Source: Lachnospiraceae bacterium
GTDB taxonomy: Bacteria; Bacillota; Clostridia; Lachnospirales; Lachnospiraceae
Assembly (NCBI GenBank): GCA_900770345.1
Contig: CAAGKF010000343.1
Span: 1-16,243 of the forward strand
Reading direction: 5' to 3'
Length of the DNA stretch: 16,243 nucleotides
The notes beneath the pieces are model-generated. The model made no database searches and was not told the origin of the DNA. It worked only from the letters and a program-made list of their open reading frames with translations. Shown one piece after another: positions 7,055 to 14,856 of this stretch; positions within the stretch are counted from its first letter, which is position 1; each line of letters starts with the position of its first letter. The translations under genes were made by a program, and so were the position numbers.

Positions 7055-8344
7055 ATGTTAAGCATTTTAGCGATTGTAATCCCTCTGTTGCTTTTGGTAG
7101 TACTTATCTGGAAACGGGTGAATATTGCTGTTTCTGCATTGCTTTGTACGGGACTGATGGCGTTCATGTCCGGTCTGAATGTTTATAATTGCCTGACCAA
7201 TGACTATATGGCTTCATTTGTAGGCTATATCAAGAGTTACTGGCCATTGATTTTCCTTGGTGCCAGCTTTGGTAAAGCCATGCAGTTAGGTGGCGGTGCA
7301 GAGGATCTGGCAAATTTGTTGACCTCTAAACTGGGTACGAAGTATACAATGGCTGTTCTTTGCCTCACTACGCTGATATTGGGTTATGGTGGTGTGTCTT
7401 GCTATGTTATCGTGTTTGTCATGTATCCGATTGCTTTGAACATGTTAAAGAAAGCAGATCTGCCGCGTCACTTGATTCCGGCTATTATAGCGGCAGGTGT
7501 TTCTACTGCTGTAAATATCGGACCGGCATCACCTTCTGTTATTAATAATATTCCGGTTAAGTATCTGGGAACTTCACCGACTGTTTTGCCCGTTTATTCG
7601 GCAGTTCTTGCAATTTCTTTCTTTATTTTTGGTCTGATTTACTGTTTATGGCAGGAGAAAGTTGCCCGCAAGAAAGGTGAGCATTTCAGTGTTGATGCAG
7701 CTACCTTAAAGATGATGGAAGAGTATGAGAAAAAAGAGCATGGAAACGGTGCGATTGCGTTCATTCCGTTGGCTCTGGTTGTTGTGCCGCTGTTCTTTGG
7801 CGTGGACGTACTTTATTCCTTGCTGTTAGGTTGGATTTCCATTGCTGTTCTGTATTGGAAGAGAATCGATAACAAAATGGAAATTCTTAACTGTGGTGTC
7901 AGTGATGCAATGGGAGCTATTGTGGCTACGTCAGCTGTTGTTGGTTTTGGTGGTGTTGCAAAACTTACGGAAGGATATACAACTCTGGTGAATATGGCTA
8001 CTAATATGGGCGGTTCTCCTCTTATTTCTTTCTCAGTTGCAACATCTCTGTTGGCTGGTGCATGTGGTTCTGGTTCAGGCGGATTAACTTTGGCTTTGGA
8101 GAGCTTAGCGCCGAAATATCTGGAGATGGGTGTCAATGCAGGTGTTCTGCATAAGATTGCTTCCTGCGCATGTATTACACTGGATTCTCTGCCACACAAC
8201 GGTGTCATGGTTACGATTTTAACGTTCTGTGGTTTGACGCATAAAGAGGGATATAAGCATCAGTTTGCTATTACAGTGGTAGGTTCTATTATTATTCTGA
8301 TAGAGGCAATTGTATTGGCAAATATCTTCTACCCCATAGGTTAA
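7055..8344 (+). CDS. GntP family (gluconate-type) organic acid permease
   Basis: A 429-aa membrane protein with a hydrophobic helix starting at residue 1 and many further membrane segments. It has the family's central re-entrant-like stretch NIGPASPSVINNIP (154-167) and a glycine-rich GACGSGSGGLTLALE stretch in the C-terminal half. A strong AAGGAGG ribosome site lies 26 bp after the MFS gene. GntP carriers are proton symporters for gluconate and related hydroxy acids, but the wider family covers other organic acids. Two unrelated carriers side by side in one operon suggest either two substrates, or one importer and one product exporter. Family assignment is good; substrate unknown. Confidence 0.85.
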   Translation: MLSILAIVIPLLLLVVLIWKRVNIAVSALLCTGLMAFMSGLNVYNCLTNDYMASFVGYIKSYWPLIFLGASFGKAMQLGGGAEDLANLLTSKLGTKYTMAVLCLTTLILGYGGVSCYVIVFVMYPIALNMLKKADLPRHLIPAIIAAGVSTAVNIGPASPSVINNIPVKYLGTSPTVLPVYSAVLAISFFIFGLIYCLWQEKVARKKGEHFSVDAATLKMMEEYEKKEHGNGAIAFIPLALVVVPLFFGVDVLYSLLLGWISIAVLYWKRIDNKMEILNCGVSDAMGAIVATSAVVGFGGVAKLTEGYTTLVNMATNMGGSPLISFSVATSLLAGACGSGSGGLTLALESLAPKYLEMGVNAGVLHKIASCACITLDSLPHNGVMVTILTFCGLTHKEGYKHQFAITVVGSIIILIEAIVLANIFYPIG

Positions 8345-8385
8345 TGTCTTTTTCCTGAGTAAAATCAGGCTGATAGGAGTTGCGT

Positions 8386-10050
8386 ATGAAGGGGTTCATA
8401 AATGAGCGGCAGGCGGAGCTTGGCAAGCTCTACCCCGTATGGGAGAAAAAAACAATCTGGAAGTTTTTTGAGGCAACGGCAGAGCGATTCCCGGATAAGG
8501 AGTTCGTAGTGGCTGCGGGGCATGGAAGTTATACATATCGTCAGACAAAAGAAGAAGTGCTCCGCATTGCCCGCGGACTTGTGGCAGCAGGTATCTGCCC
8601 CGGCGATCACGTGGCGATGCAGATAGAAAATTGCCCGGAACAGGCTTTTGTGGCTTTGGCGATTACAGCAGTGCGGGCAGTTAAGATTCCCGTCAATACC
8701 TCTTTGGGCGTGAAGGAACTGAGTTTTATCCTTCGGCAGTCCGAAGCAAAATATCTGATTACCGGTTGCCAGGTTCGGTTGGAGGATGGGGAAAACTGCC
8801 TGAAACAAATTATTACGCTGCCGGAGGCACAGTGTGCGGTTGATATTCCGTTTTTATCCTGGGAAGACCTAGTCGCTGCAGGAGAAGGACAAATTCTGCC
8901 TGACAGTAATGGACCGCAGTTCGCAGATGAAATATCTGATATCATCTATACTTCCGGGAGTACCAAAGCGCCAAAAGGTGTTATGATGACTCATGATATG
9001 CTGATGCGGAGTTCTTATGCAAACTGTTTGAATCGGGGATTTGAAGTGGGTCGGCGGATATTTGTTCCGTTGCCGATGTTTCATGTCTATGGATATGTGG
9101 AAGGAATGCTGGCGGCTATTTTGGTGGGTGGTGCAGTGCTGCTTCGCCGGGGAAAATTTACCGCGGAGCCGGTTCTCGATTTTATGCAGGAGAGCGGAGC
9201 AAATGATATTTTAAGTGTTCCTTCTCAGATGATGACTCTGATCAATTATCTGAAAGAGAAGCCAAGACAGCTGCCGGAGCTTCATGCAGTCTATTGTTCG
9301 GCTGCAATCTGTCCAGCATGGGTTTGGCCGGGGATCCGTGAGGCTCTTGGAGTGCAGGATGTGATCACCGGTTATGGAATGACGGAGGTCAGTGGTGCAT
9401 CCATGCAGACGGCACCAGAGGATACAGATACGATACTTGACACGCGTGTAGGAAAACTGCTTCCTGGCGGCTGCAGCGGATATCCGGAACTCGGGGGACA
9501 CCAGATCGCGTATCGGGTGGTCGATCAGAAAAACGGTATGGATTGCGCGCCGGGTGAGATTGGTGAACTGTGGTGCCGCGGTGCAGTGGTAACACGTGGT
9601 TATTTTAACCGGGCAGAAGCGAATGCACGTGTATTTACGCAGGACGGGTGGTTTAAAACCGGAGACTGCGGTTGTTTTGATGAGGACGGGTATCTGATTT
9701 TAACAGGTCGTGTGGACGATATGTATAAAATCAACGGGGAAAATGTTTCACCGAAGTTTCTGGAGGATGTTTTAGGCAATTGTCCGGAGATCAACAATGT
9801 GGAAATCGTGGGTATTCCGGATGAAAAGCGTGGATATGTGGGGGCAGCTTTTATTCAGCTCCATGCGGATACTCAGGCGAACAGAGAGCGTGCAGAGAAC
9901 TACAGCCGGGAACATCTGGCGAAATTCCAGGTGCCGAAATATTTTATTTATATGAAGGAAACAGACTGGCCGCGTACCTCAACGGGAAAAGTACAGAAGT
10001 TCCGTCTTAAGGAGATGGCAGCCGTTTATAAGGCGGAGGTGGATAAGTGA
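8386..10050 (+). CDS. AMP-forming acyl-CoA synthetase/ligase (ANL superfamily)
   Basis: A 554-aa cytosolic enzyme that would make an acyl-CoA from acid, ATP and CoA through an acyl-adenylate. The ATG at 8386 has AGGAG 6 nt upstream; a TTG at 8380 in the same frame abuts that site and was rejected. Motifs in order: P-loop YTSGSTKAPKG (188-198), YGMTE (330-334), GELWCRG (393-399), TGD (425-427), GRVDDMYKINGENVSP (441-456) and the catalytic lysine K535 in STGKVQK. The P-loop carries Lys where family members usually have Gly (SGSTG). The overall look is near the CaiC/fatty-acid or aryl-CoA ligases. It lies 42 bp after the GntP gene, with only a small 5-bp hairpin between. It is a second route of substrate activation beside the CoA-transferase. 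The acid cannot be named from sequence. Confidence 0.93.
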   Translation: MKGFINERQAELGKLYPVWEKKTIWKFFEATAERFPDKEFVVAAGHGSYTYRQTKEEVLRIARGLVAAGICPGDHVAMQIENCPEQAFVALAITAVRAVKIPVNTSLGVKELSFILRQSEAKYLITGCQVRLEDGENCLKQIITLPEAQCAVDIPFLSWEDLVAAGEGQILPDSNGPQFADEISDIIYTSGSTKAPKGVMMTHDMLMRSSYANCLNRGFEVGRRIFVPLPMFHVYGYVEGMLAAILVGGAVLLRRGKFTAEPVLDFMQESGANDILSVPSQMMTLINYLKEKPRQLPELHAVYCSAAICPAWVWPGIREALGVQDVITGYGMTEVSGASMQTAPEDTDTILDTRVGKLLPGGCSGYPELGGHQIAYRVVDQKNGMDCAPGEIGELWCRGAVVTRGYFNRAEANARVFTQDGWFKTGDCGCFDEDGYLILTGRVDDMYKINGENVSPKFLEDVLGNCPEINNVEIVGIPDEKRGYVGAAFIQLHADTQANRERAENYSREHLAKFQVPKYFIYMKETDWPRTSTGKVQKFRLKEMAAVYKAEVDK

Positions 10051-10054
10051 TTTT

Positions 10055-10618
10055 ATGAATATTCTCATCGTTGTCGGTTCTGCCAGAATTCAGGGGAACA
10101 CCGATAAGCTGGCGGAAGCGTTTGGAAAAGGTGCCATGGAAAACGGGTATCAGATTACACCGATTCACCTTGGAAAAACCAGAATCAATCCGTGTCTGGG
10201 ATGCAATGCCTGCCGCAAAGGATCTGGTTGTGTGCAGAAGGACGGATTTCAGGAATTTGCATCGGCATTTTTGGCCAGTGATGTGGTTGTGTTTGCAACA
10301 CCCCTGTACTTTTGGGGAATGAGTGCACAGCTGAAGGCAGTAATTGACCGTCTGTATTCACTGGGGAAGGCGGATCCGAAAGGGTATTATCGATATCCGG
10401 TGAAGAAAAGTGTATTGCTGGTTACAGCAGCAGATACCGAGAAACATTTCTGGGTATTTGAGAGTGTGGAGCAGTATTATCGAAGGCTGGTTCGTTATCT
10501 GCGATGGACCGATTTGGGAGTGCTCATGGCCGGGAACTGCGGAGGAACCAAGTCAGACAGATGCATCGGGGAGACCGGTTATCTGGAACAGGCTTATGAA
10601 TTTGGCAGACATCTGTGA
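10055..10618 (+). CDS. Flavodoxin-fold NAD(P)H-dependent reductase, iron-sulfur flavoprotein-like
   Basis: A 187-aa protein with the flavodoxin-like FMN-reductase fold. The N-terminal phosphate-binding loop is GSARIQGNT (8-16), and the flavin-binding loop is ATPLYFWGMSAQLKAVIDR (81-99). A cysteine cluster C47-x2-C50-x2-C53-x5-C59 fits the compact CX2CX2CX4-7C motif of archaeal and clostridial iron-sulfur flavoproteins, so a [4Fe-4S] cluster beside FMN is possible. The start codon lies 4 bp after the ligase stop. The nearest GGAGG is about 14 nt away, so translation probably depends on coupling. It may shuttle electrons for the pathway, for example to the enoate reductase, or supply reduced flavin. 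The partner is unknown. The fold is secure; the cluster is inferred from spacing only. Confidence 0.85.
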   Translation: MNILIVVGSARIQGNTDKLAEAFGKGAMENGYQITPIHLGKTRINPCLGCNACRKGSGCVQKDGFQEFASAFLASDVVVFATPLYFWGMSAQLKAVIDRLYSLGKADPKGYYRYPVKKSVLLVTAADTEKHFWVFESVEQYYRRLVRYLRWTDLGVLMAGNCGGTKSDRCIGETGYLEQAYEFGRHL

Positions 10619-10660
10619 AAACAGTGATGGCTGATGTACACAGATAAGGAGGTTACAGTT

Positions 10661-11250
10661 ATGGACAGGGTTGTGACTGTCACTGGAGGGACAAGCGGGA
10701 TTGGAAGGCCACCGCCCGAAAATTCCTGGAGAATGGGGATCGTGTGGTTGTTATAAGCAATGATCCCAAAGAAAAAGCAGATGCGGCAATAGAACAGTTA
10801 AAACAGTACGGTGAGGTCAGTTACTGTTTCTGTAATATCACGTCCCGGGAAGAATGCGAGAAAACGGTTCAGTTTGCAGCAGAGAAATACGGAAAAGTGG
10901 ATATTCTGGCAAATTCAGAGGCGATTGGTTACCATGTGTCAAAGGGCGGAGTGAAGATGTTGACTCAGGCATTGGCCAGGGAACTTACACCTCAGGGATT
11001 GCGTGTGGTTTCTGTCGCACCAGGATGGGTCAATACCGGGCTTATGGATCAGAAAGCAATTGAGTATGGAGGAAAGCTCCATATGAAAGGCAGAGTTGTG
11101 GAACCGAATGAGATTGCGAATGTGATTTATCTACTGTCCCTGGATGAGGCCAGTGTAATTAACGGTACCACGGTTATGGCAGATGACGGCTATACCGTAT
11201 TTAAAGGACTGCATATGAAGCCGCAGATTGTTGATGATGGAAAACAGTAG
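10661..11250 (+). pseudogene. Decayed short-chain dehydrogenase (frameshift plus internal deletion)
   Basis: A strong AAGGAGG site and the ATG at 10661 open a normal SDR start (VTVTGGTSGIG). The frame is lost at about 10704-10707, where GGAAGG appears to have lost one A, and it stops at 10754-10756. Restoring the base gives GIGKATARKFLENGDRVVV, continuous with the second frame that runs to 11250. In that frame the NNAG region (DILANSEA) runs straight into GYHVSKGG. Only 6 residues separate the Asn from the active-site Tyr, against 67 in the intact SDR at 3709-4467. About 60 residues are therefore missing, including the catalytic Asn and Ser. The C-terminal part is well preserved. A translated product from inside (for example GTG 10744) would lack the cofactor motif. 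It is probably inactive; the frameshift alone might be a sequencing error, but the in-frame deletion would remain. Confidence 0.85.
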
Positions 11251-11283
11251 ATGTTTTAAAGAATGGCAAGGAGGTATTGCATA

Positions 11284-12435
11284 ATGAACAAATATTTTTT
11301 AACGGAAGATCAGCTGAGTATACAGGAAATGGCAAAAAAATTTGCCGATGAAGTAGTAGCAACAACGGTTACAGATCTGGACCGCAGACATGAATTCCCG
11401 TTGGAGGAAGTGAAACAGTGTGCGGAAATGGGATTTCTGGGAGTTTGCGTGCCGGAGGAGTACGGCGGAGCCGGAATGGATCATCTGAGTGATGTTCTGG
11501 TGATGGAACAGATTGCACGTCATTCTTCTTCTCTGGCTTCTATCATTGATGCGCATGCTTCTTTGGGAAGTACCCCTCTTTTACTGGCAGGAACGGAAGA
11601 GCAGAAGCAGAAATATCTGGTTCCGGCGGCAATGGGAGAGACTTTATGTGCTTTTGCACTGACGGAACCGCAGTCAGGTTCGGATGCAGGTCAGATTCGC
11701 ACCAAGGCTGTTCTGGACGGTGATGAGTGGGTAATTAACGGCACTAAGGCATTTATTACCAACAGCACCTATGCCTCTACATTCCTTGTGGCAGCAAAGA
11801 CCGATATGGAAGCAAAGGGCAGCAGAGGCATCTCCATTTTCATCGTGCCGGCAGGACTTCCTGGCTTTGAAGTAGGAAAACCGGAAGAAAAAATGAGTAA
11901 CCGCAGTTCCTATTCCTGTCCGCTGACCTTTACGGATGTACGCATTCCGAAAGAAAACCTGCTGGGTGAACTGAATCGAGGCTTCCCGCTGTTCATGAAA
12001 TGTGTGGATGACGGACGTGTTGCGATTTCCGCAGTTGCAGTCGGTATGGCGCAGGGAGTGTTGGAGAGAGCTGCCAAATATTCCAAAGAGCGTGTGACTT
12101 TCGGTAAGCCAATCTGCGAGAATCAGGCGATTGCATTTAAACTGGCTGAAATGGCGACGGAAATTGATGTGGCTCGTGCGATGCTTTACAATACGGCACG
12201 TATGAGCGACAATGGTTTGCCGTTCAGTAAGGAAGCTACCATGACGAAAATGTTCTGCTCTGAGATGTGTGTACGTATTTGTGATATGGGTCTGCAGATT
12301 ATGGGTGGTTACGGTCTGTGTGATGATTATCAGGTTGAGCGTATGTATCGTGATGCAAAGCTGCTGACGATTGGTGAAGGTACTTCCGAGATCTGCCGTA
12401 TGGTTGTAGGCAGACATGTTCTGAAAGAATATTGA
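11284..12435 (+). CDS. Acyl-CoA dehydrogenase
   Basis: A 383-aa FAD enzyme that introduces or removes the alpha-beta double bond of an acyl-CoA. The ATG at 11284 has AAGGAGG 9 nt upstream; an in-frame ATG at 11263 overlaps that site and was rejected. Visible are the flavin/substrate motif FALTEPQSGSDAG (124-136), AFITNS (156-161), DVRIPKENLLG (218-228) and, near the C-terminus, QIMGGYG (338-344) followed by TIGEGTSEI (362-370). E365 is in the catalytic-base position of short- and medium-chain dehydrogenases. The gene leads the group ACAD-MaoC-etfB-etfA, so EtfBA is its electron partner. With a low-potential Etf the reaction can run as enoyl-CoA reduction in anaerobes, as in butyryl-CoA or caffeyl-CoA reductases. 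Direction and chain type are not determinable here. Confidence 0.95.
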   Translation: MNKYFLTEDQLSIQEMAKKFADEVVATTVTDLDRRHEFPLEEVKQCAEMGFLGVCVPEEYGGAGMDHLSDVLVMEQIARHSSSLASIIDAHASLGSTPLLLAGTEEQKQKYLVPAAMGETLCAFALTEPQSGSDAGQIRTKAVLDGDEWVINGTKAFITNSTYASTFLVAAKTDMEAKGSRGISIFIVPAGLPGFEVGKPEEKMSNRSSYSCPLTFTDVRIPKENLLGELNRGFPLFMKCVDDGRVAISAVAVGMAQGVLERAAKYSKERVTFGKPICENQAIAFKLAEMATEIDVARAMLYNTARMSDNGLPFSKEATMTKMFCSEMCVRICDMGLQIMGGYGLCDDYQVERMYRDAKLLTIGEGTSEICRMVVGRHVLKEY

Positions 12436-12452
12436 TGGAGGAGAATTTTGAT

Positions 12453-12920
12453 ATGAAGCGTTCTTATTTATATCTGAGTGAGTTTCATGTAGGCGATAAG
12501 TTTACCACGCTGTCCCGCACAGTGACAGAAACGGATGTGGTTCTGTTTGCAGGTATTACCGGTGACAACAATCCGATCCATACGGATAAAATTTATGCGG
12601 AAAGCCTTCCGTTTAAGAGCAGAATTGCGCATGGTCTGCTGGGAGCGGGTATTGCTACCGGACTGTGGGGACGCATGGGTCTGGTAGATGGATCTGCGAT
12701 TGCTGCCCTGAGTACGGAATGGAAATTTGTAGGTGCGATTAAGATTGGCGATACGATTCACTGTGAAATCGAAGTACTGGAAGCGAAGCAGTCAAAGTCC
12801 AAGCCGGACAGAGGAATTTTAAACATCCAGTATACCATTGTAAATCAGGATGGCGCAGTATGCCAGATCGGAAGTATGGCTACCATGTTGTACTGGGCTC
12901 CGCCTGAAGGAGAAGAATAA
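12453..12920 (+). CDS. MaoC-family (R)-specific enoyl-CoA hydratase/dehydratase
   Basis: A 155-aa single hot-dog domain. The ATG at 12453 is preceded by GGAGGAG at proper spacing. An earlier ATG at 12435 overlaps the dehydrogenase stop but has no site of its own, so the shorter form is preferred. The hydratase motif AGITGDNNPIHTD (33-45) holds the catalytic pair D38 and H43, followed by SRIAHGLL (56-63). The length matches PhaJ-type hydratases. It would hydrate the enoyl-CoA from the dehydrogenase to an (R)-3-hydroxyacyl-CoA, or dehydrate the reverse way. A hydratase of this type rather than a crotonase implies R stereochemistry, which suits an SDR as the next enzyme. The function class is firm; the substrate is not. 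Confidence 0.92.
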   Translation: MKRSYLYLSEFHVGDKFTTLSRTVTETDVVLFAGITGDNNPIHTDKIYAESLPFKSRIAHGLLGAGIATGLWGRMGLVDGSAIAALSTEWKFVGAIKIGDTIHCEIEVLEAKQSKSKPDRGILNIQYTIVNQDGAVCQIGSMATMLYWAPPEGEE

Positions 12921-12942
12921 TTTGGAAATGAGGGATTCCTTT

Positions 12943-13743
12943 ATGAATATTTTGGTTTGTGTGAAACAGGTTCCGGATACAACAGAGATTAAAATCGATC
13001 CGGTTACCAATACATTGATTCGAGCAGGTGTTCCGAGTATTGTGAACCCGTTCGATGCTTACGCACTGGAGATTGCTGCCCGCATTAAGGATGTAGTTCC
13101 GGGGACGAAAATTATTCTTCTCAGCATGGGACCGCAGCAGGCGACAGCAGCACTGAAAGAATGTCTGGCTGTGGGTGGTGATAAGGCTTATCTGGTAAGT
13201 GACCGTGCATTCGGCGGGGCAGATACGTTGGCTACCAGTTATACCTTAAAGACGGCCATTGACAAGATCGAGACGCTTGAAGGCAAATTTGATATGATTT
13301 TCTGCGGCAAGCAGGCCATCGATGGAGATACCGCGCAGGTAGGACCGGAGATTGCAGAACATATGGATTGTCCACAGATTACCTATGCAGTTGAAGCAAA
13401 AGTGGAAGGTGATGAGGTCCTGGTTAAGAGAGAAACCGGAGATGGGTATGAAATCCTGGCGGCAAAAATGCCATGTGTGATTACGGTTACGAAGCCGAGC
13501 TTTAATCCGCGTTATCCTTCTATTAAATCGAAGATGGCTGCAAACCGGGCAGTGATTACAACACTGACTGTCAATGATATTCCGGTGGATGCTGCAAGAA
13601 TCGGTTTAAAAGGTTCTCCGACAAAGGTGAAGAAAAGCTTTACTCCGCCGCAGAAGCAGGGAGGAGTTACGATTGCAGAGGCAACCGGTGAAGAATCGGC
13701 AAAGAAATTATTTGAGTTGTTAAACTCTGCCAATGTTATTTAG
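12943..13743 (+). CDS. etfB: Electron transfer flavoprotein, beta subunit
   Basis: A 266-aa protein of the usual EtfB length. The ATG at 12943 follows a GAGGGA site; the long upstream frame extension runs through the MaoC gene and is spurious. It starts MNILVCVKQVPDTTEI and contains NPFDAYALE (35-43) and CGKQAIDGDTAQVGPE (121-136), the nucleotide-binding segment. In bifurcating Etf proteins that segment binds an extra FAD, whereas in simple mitochondrial types it binds AMP. The GKQAIDGDTAQVGP form is common in clostridial, potentially bifurcating EtfB, but this alone does not prove bifurcation. With EtfA it carries electrons between the acyl-CoA dehydrogenase and NADH/ferredoxin. The stop lies 13 bp before the EtfA start. 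Confidence 0.96.
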   Translation: MNILVCVKQVPDTTEIKIDPVTNTLIRAGVPSIVNPFDAYALEIAARIKDVVPGTKIILLSMGPQQATAALKECLAVGGDKAYLVSDRAFGGADTLATSYTLKTAIDKIETLEGKFDMIFCGKQAIDGDTAQVGPEIAEHMDCPQITYAVEAKVEGDEVLVKRETGDGYEILAAKMPCVITVTKPSFNPRYPSIKSKMAANRAVITTLTVNDIPVDAARIGLKGSPTKVKKSFTPPQKQGGVTIAEATGEESAKKLFELLNSANVI

Positions 13744-13756
13744 CGAGGAGGAAGAC

Positions 13757-14764
13757 ATGGAGGCTTTAAGCAAGGATTTATGGGTTTTTATTGAGACTGG
13801 TGAAGATGGAAAAGCCAAAAGCGTGGGCCTGGAATTGCTGAATCCCGGAAGAAAACTCGCAGATGCACAGGGCGGAGCTCTCGTAGCCGTGGTGATTGGT
13901 TTTCAGACGGATGCAGCAGTGAAAGAAGCAGCAGCTTATGGTGCTGATAAAATTATCGTAGTGGATGGAGAAGAATATAAACATTATACGACGGATGCGT
14001 ACGCAGATGCAATGTATGCATTAGTACAGAAGTACGGTCCGACTACGATGATGATTGGAGCAACCAATGAAGGACGAGATATGGGACCGAGACTGTCCTG
14101 TCGTCTGAAAACCGGTTTGACTGCAGACTGTACCGGTGTGGATTACGATGAAGAATCCGGCAATATTGCATGGACACGTCCGACATTTGGAGGCAATCTT
14201 CTGGCGACGATTATGTGTCCGGAGCATCGTCCGCAGATTGGTACGGTGCGTCCGGGAGTGTTTAAAAAGGGTGAGCGCAGCGAATCCAACCAGCCGGAGA
14301 TTATTACAGAAGATATCCATATCACGGCGGAGCGTATCCGCACCCGTCTGGTAGAAGTGATACGGGAACTGGATGCAGAAAATGTAAATCTGGAGACTGC
14401 TGACATCATTGTTTCAGGCGGCCGCGGGGTAGGCGGACCGGAAGGTTTTGCACCGTTAAAGGAACTCGCAGATCTGTTGGGAGGTGTTGTCGGCGCTTCT
14501 CGTGCAGCAGTAGATGCCGGTTGGATCGGTCATGTTCATCAGGTAGGGCAGACCGGTAAAACTGTGGGACCGAAACTTTATATAGCATGTGGTATTTCAG
14601 GTGCGATTCAGCACGTAGCGGGTATGAGTGGTTCTGATACGATTGTTGCTATTAATAAGGATCCGGATGCACCCATTTTCCGCGTGGCTGACTACGGAGT
14701 GGTAGGTGATTTGAAACTGGTCATTCCGGCGTTGATTAAGGAAATTCAGGAAAGCAGAAAGTAA
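13757..14764 (+). CDS. etfA: Electron transfer flavoprotein, alpha subunit
   Basis: A 335-aa protein. The ATG at 13757 has GAGGAGGAAG directly upstream; an earlier in-frame ATG at 13733 overlaps etfB and lacks a site. The N-terminal domain runs to about residue 200. The C-terminal FAD domain carries VSGGRGVGGPEGF (219-231), GASRAAVDAGW (246-256), QVGQTGKTVGPKLYIACGISGA (262-283, the FAD-binding signature) and INKDPDAPIF (299-308). There is no N-terminal ferredoxin insert. It forms the heterodimer with EtfB that serves the acyl-CoA dehydrogenase encoded just upstream. The gene order dehydrogenase-hydratase-etfB-etfA suggests a fixed enoyl-CoA redox module. Confidence 0.96.
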   Translation: MEALSKDLWVFIETGEDGKAKSVGLELLNPGRKLADAQGGALVAVVIGFQTDAAVKEAAAYGADKIIVVDGEEYKHYTTDAYADAMYALVQKYGPTTMMIGATNEGRDMGPRLSCRLKTGLTADCTGVDYDEESGNIAWTRPTFGGNLLATIMCPEHRPQIGTVRPGVFKKGERSESNQPEIITEDIHITAERIRTRLVEVIRELDAENVNLETADIIVSGGRGVGGPEGFAPLKELADLLGGVVGASRAAVDAGWIGHVHQVGQTGKTVGPKLYIACGISGAIQHVAGMSGSDTIVAINKDPDAPIFRVADYGVVGDLKLVIPALIKEIQESRK

Positions 14765-14777
14765 CAGAAAAATACAG

Positions 14778-14825
14778 GTGTCTGCCGTCTCTCTGTCAAA
14801 CAGGTACAGTCAGATGTGCAGACAC
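14778..14825 (+). other. Stem-loop between etfA and the MBL-fold gene
   Basis: GTGTCTGC (14778-14785) and GCAGACAC (14818-14825) can pair, with a 32-nt loop that itself contains a small CTGT/ACAG stem. A pyrimidine-rich TTCTTTCTC follows. It might act as a partial terminator or an mRNA processing site that lowers expression of the last genes. The loop is long and there is no clean T-run, so the role is uncertain. Confidence 0.3.
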
Positions 14826-14856
14826 TGTTCTTTCTCAATAAAATCAGGAGGAAACT

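Noticed and set aside
8354..8369. Terminator between the GntP gene and the ligase
   Set aside because: The stem is only 5 bp (CCTGA/TCAGG) with no T-run after it, so it is unlikely to stop transcription.
11264..11282. Second sigma-54 promoter before the acyl-CoA dehydrogenase (TGGCA...TTGCAT)
   Set aside because: The GG-to-GC gap is 12 bp instead of the strict 10 bp, and the sequence coincides with the ribosome binding site.
11674..12417. Long minus-strand open frame opposite the acyl-CoA dehydrogenase
   Set aside because: It is a shadow of the dehydrogenase gene; its translation has low-complexity composition rich in His and Thr, with no domain or ribosome site.
12850..12942. Longer N-terminus for EtfB
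   Set aside because: The extension lies inside the MaoC gene in another frame and lacks a ribosome site; the family starts at MNILVCVKQ.
8386..14764. Carnitine/crotonobetaine (cai-fix) pathway
   Set aside because: Ligase, dehydrogenase and EtfBA fit superficially, but there is no CaiB-type transferase, the hydratase is MaoC rather than crotonase, and no betaine/carnitine-type carrier is present.
11284..14764. Central butyrate (bcd-etfBA) operon
   Set aside because: Thiolase, crotonase and 3-hydroxybutyryl-CoA dehydrogenase of the usual cluster are missing, and the unit is under a substrate-type sigma-54 switch with carriers and a ligase.
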